Assembly (NCBI GenBank): GCA_028290945.1
Contig: JAQGIV010000164.1
Span: forward strand, 1 to 35,148
Reading direction: 5' to 3'
Source: Phenylobacterium sp.
Lineage (GTDB): Bacteria; Pseudomonadota; Alphaproteobacteria; Caulobacterales; Caulobacteraceae
DNA: 35,148 nt
Part shown: positions 26,241 to 35,148 of the stretch, in pieces
Layout: the number at the start of each line of letters is the position of its first letter
Position numbering within the stretch: the first letter of the stretch is position 1
Translations under genes and position numbers: made by a program
The notes under the pieces: generated by a model
What the model saw: the letters and a program-made list of their open reading frames with translations, nothing else
What the model was told of the DNA's origin: nothing
Databases searched by the model: none

Positions 26241-26423
26241 ATGGCTGTTCCTAAGCGCAAAACCTCGCCGTCCCGGCGCAACATGCGGCGCTCGCACCAC
26301 GCGCTGCCCGCCAATTCCTTCGTCGAGGACAAGGAAACCGGCGAGCTGAAGCGCCCGCACCACGTCGACCTGAAGACCGGCATGTACAAGGGCCGCCAGG
26401 TCCTGACGCCGAAGGAAGACTAG
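26241..26423 (+). CDS. rpmF: 50S ribosomal protein L32
   Basis: L32 is a small component of the large ribosomal subunit. The 60-residue product begins [22 protein letters not shown], the diagnostic L32 N-terminus, and continues [31 protein letters not shown]. It is the zinc-less (C-minus) form, with no cysteines, as usual in alphaproteobacteria. The start at ATG 26241 is fixed by the conserved AVPKRK; the frame is open upstream but non-coding there. The gene stands alone rather than beside plsX/fabH as in E. coli. A strong rho-independent terminator follows 26 bp after the stop codon. Confidence 0.97.
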   Translation: MAVPKRKTSPSRRNMRRSHHALPANSFVEDKETGELKRPHHVDLKTGMYKGRQVLTPKED

Positions 26424-26448
26424 GCTCCAGACGTCAAAGTCTGCTGAG

Positions 26449-26477
26449 ACGCCGGTCGCCATCGCGGCCGGCGTTTT
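26449..26477 (+). terminator. Rho-independent terminator after rpmF
   Basis: ACGCCGGTCGC (26449-26459) pairs with GCGGCCGGCGT (26464-26474) over 11 bp with one G-T wobble, around the tetraloop CATC. It is followed directly by TTT and then GATTT. It starts 26 bp after the rpmF stop and is the clearest intrinsic terminator in the window. Confidence 0.85.
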
Positions 26478-26498
26478 GATTTCTCCAATCCAACACAA

Positions 26499-26616
26499 CC
26501 GTCATGGCCGGGCTTGTCCCGGCCACCCATAAACGCGGACGGATGTCGCAGATTCGCCGCCCCGATCGTGCCGCGCCTGCGTGTCTGGGTCCCCGGGACA
26601 AGCCCGGGGATGACGG
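26499..26616. repeat. Pair of inverted REP-like repeats (BIME-like)
   Basis: Two 31-bp units lie in opposite orientation at 26499-26529 and 26586-26616. Each begins CCGTCAT, has the core CCGGGCTTGTCCCGG and ends ACCCA. They differ at stem positions flanking the core: GG...CC in the first and CC...GG in the second, so base pairing is kept. The 56 bp between them shows no gene. The pair fills the gap between the rpmF terminator and the next gene and resembles the bipartite REP/BIME elements of other bacteria. No REP-associated tyrosine transposase gene is present in the window. Confidence 0.8.
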
Positions 26617-26661
26617 CTGGGTGGTTATATCCAGCCGCCGGGCCGAACCCGTCGCCGCCAC

Positions 26662-27174
26662 CTACAGTTTCGCGGGTCGGCCAACGAGGATGGCGGCTCG
26701 CCGCTCCACGTTGGCCAGAGCGTTGAACAGCGACGCACTTTCATTCTTGAGAGCGGTAGCAACGTTCCGCGCGTTTGGGCTGGTACTGGAGATCATCTCA
26801 TTCAGCACTCCATCGACGCGAGCGATCTGTAAATCCAGCCGAAGGAGAGCGCCCGCGAGAATTTCGTCCCGCACGTCTAGAGGAGCCACGCTTCGGGCAA
26901 TCCTATTGGCCGAGTACCAATCCGACTTGAGGTAAGTTTCGCGGAATCCATCCGGGTCCATTCCGTCACTAACGGCGGACCGCAGTTGCTCAAAGACTGA
27001 CCAAGCCCAGCGAGCGGCGAAGGCCGCAGACTCAATCCGCCGATTGAGGTCAGCACGCTCCCGCCGTTGGAGGCTGCGATCCTGCAGGTAGGCGGCAAGG
27101 AATACGGCTAGAGCAGTCAGCACGGCCTGGGCCCAGGCGGCGGTGGCCTGCCAATCGATCGTGCATTCCCTCAT
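26662..27174 (-). CDS. Hypothetical protein with N-terminal membrane helix
   Basis: I do not recognise this protein. With the ATG at 27172-27174 it is 170 residues: a short N-terminus (MRECTIDWQATAAW), one membrane helix (AQAVLTALAVFLAAYL, about 15-30), a charged stretch (QDRSLQRRERADLNRRIE) and a largely helical remainder probably forming a coiled coil or helical bundle. An in-frame TTG at 27225 would add 17 residues without a good ribosome site. The topology suggests a protein anchored in the inner membrane with a cytoplasmic helical domain. Codon use is less G/C-biased than the neighbours, which hints at horizontal acquisition. It ends close to the BIME-like repeat pair. Confidence 0.65.
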   Translation of the reverse strand: MRECTIDWQATAAWAQAVLTALAVFLAAYLQDRSLQRRERADLNRRIESAAFAARWAWSVFEQLRSAVSDGMDPDGFRETYLKSDWYSANRIARSVAPLDVRDEILAGALLRLDLQIARVDGVLNEMISSTSPNARNVATALKNESASLFNALANVERRAAILVGRPAKL

Positions 27175-27242
27175 CGCCGAGCCCCCGCAAGGACCGACAC
27201 TTCCACTCTTCGGCGAGCCATTCAACTCAAGGGATGGGACGC

Positions 27243-28013
27243 TTATTGCGACCGCCCCCGCGCCTGCACGGCGGCGCGGCGCGCCTCGACCATCTCCGGC
27301 GTCACGGCGGCGTTGTGGATCATAGAGCGTTCGTGCTCCAGCGCTAGGCCGTCGCCTAGGGAGAGTGCATAGCCGTCGTCGATCATCGATTTGTAGGTCA
27401 CCAGGATATCGCCCTCGATGCTCGCCATCTCGGCGGCGAGTTTCAGCGCCGTGGGCATCAGCTCGGCGGGTTCCACCACCCGGTTCACCAGGCCCCAGTC
27501 ATAGGCCTGCTCGGCGCTCAGGAAATTGCCGGTCAGCGACAGCTCCTTGGCGCGGTAGGGCCCGATGGCCCGCGACAGCTTCTGCGACAGGCCCCAGCCC
27601 GGCGTGATGCCCACCCGCGCATGGGTGTCGGCGAAGCGGGCGTTGGTTGAGCAGATCAGCACGTCGCAAGCGAGCGCCACCTCGAACCCACCGGTGATTG
27701 CCACCCCGTTGATCGCCCCGATGATCGGCTTAGAGCAGGCCAGCACAGCGCGCGCCGGGTTCTCCGCCGGATCTGTGGCGTTGGCGGCCCCCATGCCCAG
27801 CGGATCGGTCCCCAGCTCCTTCAAATCGAGCCCCGCCGTGAACGCCCGCTCGCCGGCCCCGGTCAGCACCACGACCTTCACCGCGGGATCGGTGTCCAGC
27901 TCGACCATCGCCTGGCGCAGCGCCGCCCGCAGCGCCTTGGACAGCGCGTTCATCGCCTCCGGCCGATTGAAGGTGACGACAGCGATCGGTCCGGTCTTCT
28001 CGACGAGCAGCAT
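27243..28013 (-). CDS. Enoyl-CoA hydratase/isomerase (crotonase) family protein
   Basis: The 256-residue protein has the crotonase fold signature: IAVVTFNRPEAMNALSKAL, the oxyanion-hole segments ERAFTAGLDLKEL and GAINGVAITGGFEVALACD, and FADTHARVGITPGWGLSQKLSRAIG. The first catalytic-type glutamate (GGFE) is present. The position that is usually the second glutamate (in FGxPE) is replaced in FADTHARVG. This variant motif is widespread in a subgroup annotated as enoyl-CoA hydratase, so the reaction cannot be assigned safely. Candidates are hydration, isomerisation or hydrolysis of acyl-CoA thioesters. ATG 28011-28013 is preceded by AAGGATCAC. There are no beta-oxidation partners next to it. 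Confidence 0.88.
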   Translation of the reverse strand: MLLVEKTGPIAVVTFNRPEAMNALSKALRAALRQAMVELDTDPAVKVVVLTGAGERAFTAGLDLKELGTDPLGMGAANATDPAENPARAVLACSKPIIGAINGVAITGGFEVALACDVLICSTNARFADTHARVGITPGWGLSQKLSRAIGPYRAKELSLTGNFLSAEQAYDWGLVNRVVEPAELMPTALKLAAEMASIEGDILVTYKSMIDDGYALSLGDGLALEHERSMIHNAAVTPEMVEARRAAVQARGRSQ

Positions 28014-28069
28014 GTGTGATCCTTCGAAGGTGGCATGAAGGTGCGCGAGAACGGCTGTCGACGCTGCGG

Positions 28070-29842
<1,773 letters not shown>

Positions 29843-29857
29843 TTAGCCGGGGATTAA
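29843..29857 (+). promoter_or_regulatory. CtrA-like box upstream of the ftsB-like gene
   Basis: TTAG-CCGGGGA-TTAA, followed by CC, matches 7 of 8 bases of the Caulobacter CtrA full site TTAA-N7-TTAA(C). It starts directly after the eno stop and 48 bp before the GTG of the division gene. The position is suitable for control of that gene's own promoter. Confidence 0.4.
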
Positions 29858-29904
29858 CCACGCCCACGGCATGGATTTCCTCTCGCGCGCCTCAAGGATT
29901 CGCC

Positions 29905-30201
29905 GTGCTCGTCCGCCTCCGCTCCTATCTGCCGACCGCGGCGCTGGCCCTGCTCATCGTCTATTTCGCGGTGCACGCCTTCACCGGCGAGCAGGGGCTG
30001 CTGTCGTCCAACCAGCGCGATGCGACGCTCATCGAGAAGACCCGCGAGCTGGCCGACCTGCAGGGCCAGCGGCAAGATCTCGAGAAACGCGCCCGTCTTT
30101 TGCGCGACACCTCGCTTTCCGCCGACTTGCTGGAGGAAAGGGCGCGCTCCCTGCTAGGCTTCGCCGATCCAAGGGATTATGTGATCCGCACGAAGCCTTA
30201 G
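29905..30201 (+). CDS. FtsB/DivIC-like septum formation initiator protein
   Basis: The 98-residue bitopic protein has the FtsB layout. A short N-terminus (MLVRLRSYL) leads into one membrane helix (PTAALALLIVYFAVHAF, about 10-26) and the motif GEQGLLSSNQRDATLIEKTRELADLQGQRQDLEKRARLL, a periplasmic coiled coil beginning with the conserved G..GL. It ends with LLEERARSLLGFADPRDYVI, corresponding to the conserved 'E..AR..LG...P.E.V' end of the family. FtsB-type proteins form a complex with FtsL and FtsQ at the division site. The GTG start is preceded by GGATT. The family commonly sits next to eno, which supports the call. pdhA follows after 50 bp. Confidence 0.9.
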   Translation: MLVRLRSYLPTAALALLIVYFAVHAFTGEQGLLSSNQRDATLIEKTRELADLQGQRQDLEKRARLLRDTSLSADLLEERARSLLGFADPRDYVIRTKP

Positions 30202-30218
30202 ACCCCGGACGGGGGTTT
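30202..30218 (+). terminator. Weak hairpin after the ftsB-like gene
   Basis: ACCCC-GGACG-GGGGT followed by TT lies immediately after the ftsB-like stop. The 5-bp stem is short and the T-run poor, so it is a weak terminator or attenuator candidate before pdhA. Read-through into the pdh genes is likely. Confidence 0.25.
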
Positions 30219-30251
30219 AGAAGGCGCATCAAGACGACCATGGAGTAACGC

Positions 30252-31280
30252 ATGGCGCGTGGGCAGACCGGCGCGGCCGGTCGGCGGAAAGCCAACGGCG
30301 CCGATCCCAAGACCGGGGCCGGCAAGGACGAGCTGCTAGGCTACTATCGGGACATGCTGCTGATCCGCCGCTTCGAGGAGCGGGCGGGCCAGCTTTACGG
30401 CATGGGCCTGATCGGCGGCTTCTGCCACCTCTACATCGGCCAGGAAGCCATCGCGGTCGGCGTGCAGGCGGTGAAGCAGCCCGGCGACCAGATCATCACC
30501 GGCTACCGCGACCACGGCCACATGCTGGCCGCCGGCATGGATCCCAAGGCCGTCATGGCCGAGCTGACCGGCCGGGCCAGCGGCTCGTCGCGCGGCAAGG
30601 GCGGCTCGATGCACATGTTCTCGCCGGAGGACGACTTCTACGGCGGCCACGGCATCGTCGGCGCCCAGGTGAGCCTCGGCACCGGCCTGGCGCTGGCCGA
30701 CAAGTACCGCGACAACGGCCGCGTCAGCTTCACCTACTTCGGTGACGGCGCCGCCAACCAGGGCCAGGTCTACGAGAGCTTCAACATGGCCGAGATCTGG
30801 CGGCTGCCGGTGGTCTACGTCATCGAGAACAACCAGTACGCCATGGGCACCTCCATCGAGCGGTCGTCCTCGGAGACCCGCCTGCACATGCGCGGCGCCT
30901 CGTTCCGCATCCCGGGCGAGGAGGTCGACGGCATGGACGTGCTGGCGGTGAAGGCCGCGGCCGGCAAGGCCGCCGAACATGCCCGCTCCGGCAACGGCCC
31001 CTACATCCTCGAAATGAAGACCTACCGCTACCGCGGCCACTCCATGAGCGACCCGGCCAAGTACCGCACCCGCGAAGAGGTCGATGCGGTCCGCAAGACC
31101 CGCGACCCCATCGACCACGTCGAGGAGCTGCTGGAGAAACAGGGCTGGGCCGACGAGGCCGCCCTGAAGGCCATCGACGCCGAGGTGAAGAAGATCGTCG
31201 CCGACGCCGCCGAGTTCGCCCGCACCTCGCCGGAGCCGGAGCCCAAGGAACTGTACACCGACGTCTATACGGTCAGCTGA
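30252..31280 (+). CDS. pdhA: Pyruvate dehydrogenase E1 component, alpha subunit
   Basis: With PdhB this subunit forms the thiamine-diphosphate-dependent heterotetrameric E1 that decarboxylates pyruvate and acetylates the E2 lipoyl arm. The 342-residue protein has a basic, Ala/Gly-rich N-terminal extension (about 25 residues) and then LLGYYRDMLLIRRFEERAGQLYGMGLIGGFCHLYIGQEA. The ThDP motif is GDGAANQGQVYESFNMAEIWRLPVVYVIENN, and the loop histidine region is YRGHSMSDPAKYR. GGAG precedes ATG 30252. The stop shares a base with the next start (TGATG). The length is normal for alphaproteobacterial PdhA. Confidence 0.97.
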   Translation: MARGQTGAAGRRKANGADPKTGAGKDELLGYYRDMLLIRRFEERAGQLYGMGLIGGFCHLYIGQEAIAVGVQAVKQPGDQIITGYRDHGHMLAAGMDPKAVMAELTGRASGSSRGKGGSMHMFSPEDDFYGGHGIVGAQVSLGTGLALADKYRDNGRVSFTYFGDGAANQGQVYESFNMAEIWRLPVVYVIENNQYAMGTSIERSSSETRLHMRGASFRIPGEEVDGMDVLAVKAAAGKAAEHARSGNGPYILEMKTYRYRGHSMSDPAKYRTREEVDAVRKTRDPIDHVEELLEKQGWADEAALKAIDAEVKKIVADAAEFARTSPEPEPKELYTDVYTVS

Positions 31281-31845
31281 TGCGTCTCATTCAGACGACA
31301 AGCTACATGAGCACACAGGGGAAAGCGCTTGAGCTTCTCCTTAGCTTTGCGTTTGTCGGGCTGGATGCTGAAGGCCTCGTGGAGCAAGAATTCGAGCACT
31401 TCACGCGATTCAGAACGCTTGCCCCTGCGTGGGGAGATGACGACTTCTGGAATACGGCGGGAGACAACGAAGCTCTGTTTCGACGCTTCATTGCCTATCT
31501 AATGACGGGACTGAGCCCCGCTCAATTTCAAGCGGTTCTCGGTCGATCGTTGCCGGCGAGTGCTCAGGACTTCGCCCGCGCTGCGTTGGACGTTGAGGTC
31601 GTATACGAACGATCACCGCCTCAAGCCGCGACCATCGCAGCATTGCTCGGCAAGGCTTCCTGGATCGGTATCGGCACATTTGCCGGGGTGGGACTATCCG
31701 GCGGGAACGCGCTCCTGATGGTAGTCACTGTTCCCTTTGGGATTATCCTCATTGGTACCGCGACGGGTGTTGCGACTGGCTTGAACAAAGGCCTCGCGAG
31801 ACGCATCGAGGCTCTGATCGCGAACGATAGAAAACCGCGGAAACA

Positions 31846-31849
<4 letters not shown>
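31280..31849 (+). CDS. Unknown protein inserted between pdhA and pdhB
   Basis: I do not recognise this 189-residue protein. It has an N-terminal, mildly hydrophobic helix ([19 protein letters not shown]), a polar middle ([34 protein letters not shown]), and near the C-terminus two adjacent glycine-rich hydrophobic segments ([20 protein letters not shown] and [20 protein letters not shown]) that look like a membrane hairpin. A basic end (NDRKPRKQ) follows. It overlaps pdhA by 1 bp (TGATG) and pdhB by 4 bp (ATGA), so it is translationally coupled to both. Third-position base use is clearly less G/C-rich than in the pdh genes, which suggests insertion of a foreign gene with tidy junctions. An alternative start is ATG 31307. 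Confidence 0.7.
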
Positions 31850-33260
<1,411 letters not shown>

Positions 33261-33264
<4 letters not shown>

Positions 33265-33668
33265 CCGACGCGCCCTTCACCTGGCGCTCGGGCGGCTGCC
33301 ACTGCGGCGGCGTGCGGTTCGAGGTGGCCCTGGCGCCGGTCGTCGAGGCGCAGACCTGCAACTGCTCCATGTGCGCCAAGACCGGCTTCGTGCACGTCAT
33401 CGTGCCGGAGAGCCGCTTTCGCCTGACCAAGGGCGCGGAACGGCTCAGCGAATACAGCTTCAACACCCGCGTGGCGAAGCACCTGTTCTGCGCCGAATGC
33501 GGCGTGAAGAGCTTCTACCGCCCGCGCTCCAACCCCGACGGCTGGAGCGTCAACGCGCGCTGCCTCGACGCCACCGAGGGCCTGGACCTGAGGATCGAGG
33601 CCTTCGATGGCCGCAACTGGGAGGCCAACGCCCACGGCCTCGCCCACCTGTCGCAGGAGCCGGCATGA
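33261..33668 (+). CDS. GFA-family (CENP-V/GFA zinc-binding) protein 1
   Basis: The 135-residue protein belongs to the GFA family (glutathione-dependent formaldehyde-activating-like; CENP-V/GFA domain). Zinc-binding cysteines occur as [22 protein letters not shown] and [13 protein letters not shown], giving the usual CxC...CxCxxC...CxxC pattern. Apart from Gfa itself, family members' functions are largely unknown, and the name is historical. It starts inside the pdhB stop (ATGA) and overlaps the next GFA gene the same way, so it is part of the pdh operon. Base composition matches the operon, unlike the gene between pdhA and pdhB. Confidence 0.9.
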
Positions 33669-34102
33669 CCGCCCAGCTCGCCGGCCACTGCCACTGCCGC
33701 GCGGTGCGGGTGATCCTCGAGCCGTCGAAGCCGGCCGCCGAGCTGCCGCTGCGCGCCTGCCAGTGCTCGTTCTGCCGCACGCGCGGCGCGCTCACCACCA
33801 GCGATCCGGCCGGCCACCTGTTCGTGGAGGCCGCCCCCGGCTCGCTCAACCGCTACCGCTTCGGCCTGCGCGTCACCGACTTCCTGCTCTGCGCCGAGTG
33901 CGGGACCTATGTGGCCGCGGTCAGCGACATCGCGGGCCGGGCCATGGGCGTGCTCAACGTGCGCGGCGTCGACCTCAGCGGTTTCGAGGGGCGCGAGCCC
34001 GATCCCATGATCTATGACGACGAGACCGCCGACCAGCGCCTGGCCCGCCGCCAGGGCCGCTGGATGCCGGTCAGCGTGGTCGAAGTCCAACCGAGCATCT
34101 GA
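33665..34102 (+). CDS. GFA-family (CENP-V/GFA zinc-binding) protein 2
   Basis: A second, divergent GFA-family protein of 145 residues. The cysteine pattern is again visible: [10 protein letters not shown] near the N-terminus, [14 protein letters not shown], and [13 protein letters not shown]. The C-terminal part ([36 protein letters not shown]) is unlike the first copy, so the two are paralogous families rather than a recent duplication. ATG 33665 lies in the stop of the first GFA gene (ATGA). pdhC begins 4 bp after its stop. A role connected with thiols or aldehydes near pyruvate dehydrogenase is conceivable but unsupported. Confidence 0.88.
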   Translation: MTAQLAGHCHCRAVRVILEPSKPAAELPLRACQCSFCRTRGALTTSDPAGHLFVEAAPGSLNRYRFGLRVTDFLLCAECGTYVAAVSDIAGRAMGVLNVRGVDLSGFEGREPDPMIYDDETADQRLARRQGRWMPVSVVEVQPSI

Positions 34103-34106
34103 CGAC

Positions 34107-35148
34107 ATGTCGATCGACATCCTCATGCCCGCCCTATCGCCCACCATGGAGGAGGGCACGCTGGCCAAATGGCACGTGAAGAAGGGCGACCAGGTGAAGT
34201 CCGGCGACGTGATCGCCGAGATCGAGACCGACAAGGCCACCATGGAGGTGGAGGCCGTCGACGAGGGCGCCGTCGAAGAGCTGCTTGTCCCCGAAGGCGC
34301 CGAGGGCGTGAAGGTCAACACCCCCATCGCCCGGCTCTCCGGCGACGCCGTGGGATCGTCCCCGCCGCCGGCTCCTAGAACCTCCCCCGGTTCAACGGGG
34401 GAGGGGGACCGCGAAGCGGTGGAGGGGCCGCTGCCTCAGGCTCCGCGCACGGCCCCAACGCCCCCTCCGTCGGCTTCGCCGCCACCTCCCCCGCACGCTG
34501 CCGCTACGGGGGAGGTTCAGAGAATCTTCGCCTCGCCGCTCGCCAAGCGGATCGCCCAGCAGCGGGGCGTCGACCTTGCCGCGGTCCAGGGCTCCGGCCC
34601 GCACGGCCGCATCGTCAAGGCCGACGTCGAGGGCGCGAAGCCTGGCGCTGCGCCGCGTTCGGCCGCGGCGCAGCCGGCCGCTTCGCCTGCCCAGGCCGCG
34701 TCCGCCCCCCGCCAGGTGCTCAGCCTCGAACAGCAGGGCATCGCGCCCGGCAGCTACGACCTCATCCCGCTGGACGGCATGCGCAAGACCGTCGCCCGGC
34801 GGATGACCGAGAGCGCCCGCGACGTGCCGCACTTCCCGCTGACCATCGACCTGGAGATCGACACCCTCCTGGCCGCGCGCGCCAAGATCAACGCCCTGCT
34901 GGAGAAGGACGGCGTCAAGGTCAGCGTCAACGACATGGTCATCAAGGCCGCCGCCATCGCCCTCAAGCGCGTGCCGGAGGCCAACGCCTCCTACACCCCC
35001 GAAGGCATCGCCATGCACCACCACGCCGACGTGGCCATGGCGGTGGCCGTGCCGCACGGCCTGATCACCCCGATCATCTTCCAGGCCGAGACCAAGGGCC
35101 TGGCCCAGATCGCGCGGGAATCCAAGGATCTCGCCGAGCGGGCCCGCG
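34107..35148 (+). CDS. pdhC: Dihydrolipoamide acetyltransferase E2 of pyruvate dehydrogenase (3' partial)
   Basis: E2 carries acetyl groups on its lipoyl arm and transfers them to CoA. The frame is open from ATG 34107 to the end of the window, 347 codons. Residues 1-80 are the lipoyl domain (lipoyl-lysine K43, ETDKATME). A linker follows, of which about residues 91-138 are encoded by a palindromic DNA element. The E3/E1-binding domain is [37 protein letters not shown] (about 140-180), followed by another Ala/Pro linker and the start of the catalytic domain ([53 protein letters not shown]). The catalytic HxxxDG would lie downstream. No stop or frameshift is caused by the element. Confidence 0.95.
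   Translation, partial: MSIDILMPALSPTMEEGTLAKWHVKKGDQVKSGDVIAEIETDKATMEVEAVDEGAVEELLVPEGAEGVKVNTPIARLSGDAVGSSPPPAPRTSPGSTGEGDREAVEGPLPQAPRTAPTPPPSASPPPPPHAAATGEVQRIFASPLAKRIAQQRGVDLAAVQGSGPHGRIVKADVEGAKPGAAPRSAAAQPAASPAQAASAPRQVLSLEQQGIAPGSYDLIPLDGMRKTVARRMTESARDVPHFPLTIDLEIDTLLAARAKINALLEKDGVKVSVNDMVIKAAAIALKRVPEANASYTPEGIAMHHHADVAMAVAVPHGLITPIIFQAETKGLAQIARESKDLAERAR
34378..34518. repeat. 141-bp palindromic element in frame within pdhC
   Basis: The ends GAACCTCCCCC (34378-34388) and GGGGGAGGTTC (34508-34518) are exact 11-bp inverted repeats. Inside each end is a second hairpin (ACCGCGAAGCGGT on the left, GGCGGCGAAGCC-like on the right when complemented) and then GGAGGGG/CCCCTCC-type arms, so roughly 55 bp on each side pair imperfectly. 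The length, 141 bp, is exactly 47 codons and the frame is open through it. It adds a Pro/Ser/Thr/Ala-rich stretch to the interdomain linker. The layout parallels the 193-bp element at 25138-25330. Confidence 0.85.

Noticed and set aside
34169..34378. Short plus-strand frame at the start of pdhC
   Set aside because: It is out of frame with the lipoyl domain and Arg-rich, a shadow. The true pdhC frame starts at 34107 and continues past the window end.

Overview
The window is G+C-rich chromosomal DNA from an alphaproteobacterium, most likely a member of the Caulobacteraceae (Caulobacter/Phenylobacterium type). The evidence is: LpxI in place of LpxH in the lipid A cluster; a lexA promoter with a GTTC-N7-GTTC SOS box; a pyruvate dehydrogenase E1-beta carrying its own lipoyl domain; possible CtrA-type TTAA-N7-TTAA boxes; and the gene order trp - lexA - comEC - gltX - gltA - lpxB...bamA. 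It is mostly core genome. I saw no tRNA, rRNA, CRISPR array, prophage, transposase gene or plasmid function.

Layout. (1) 1-7390, plus strand: outer-membrane and lipid A operon bamA (5' end outside the window) - ompH/skp - lpxD - fabZ - lpxA - lpxI - lpxB, with overlaps or gaps of a few bases from lpxD onward. (2) 7387-10146, minus: gltA and gltX. (3) 10145-12624, plus: comEC and a small ASCH-like gene. (4) 12669-13244, minus: an A+T-rich gene for a secreted SurE_Ad-like protein. (5) 13323-20323, minus: lexA and a trp block transcribed ppiD-trpE-trpG-trpD-trpC, with a small plus-strand membrane-protein gene between trpE and trpG. (6) 20461-26423: tpiA, an exported M23 peptidase, a GNAT acetyltransferase, secG, pyrG, a YjbR-like gene, a MAPEG membrane protein and rpmF. 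(7) 26424-28447: a REP-like repeat pair, two uncharacterised genes and a crotonase-family gene on the minus strand. (8) 28562-35148, plus: eno, an ftsB-like division gene, then pdhA - unknown gene - pdhB - two GFA-family genes - pdhC (3' end outside the window).

How the genes work together. Region 1 makes the lipid A disaccharide and the machinery that inserts outer-membrane proteins. The trp block makes the anthranilate-to-indole-glycerol-phosphate part of tryptophan synthesis. tpiA, eno, the pdh genes and gltA are central carbon steps from triose phosphate to citrate.

Most unusual points. A 141-bp palindromic element sits in frame in the lipoyl/E3-binding linker of pdhC. A second palindromic element of similar architecture (193 bp, perfect 22-bp ends) lies between pyrG and the YjbR gene and is also open in frame with that gene. 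The pdh operon carries three unrelated, translationally coupled passenger genes. Three convergent gene pairs share a CTAG in which the two stop codons overlap. There are REP-like inverted repeats with compensatory stem changes, and candidate SOS and CtrA sites. I found no clearly new defence or mobile system; the strongest novelty candidate is the in-frame palindromic element in pdhC.
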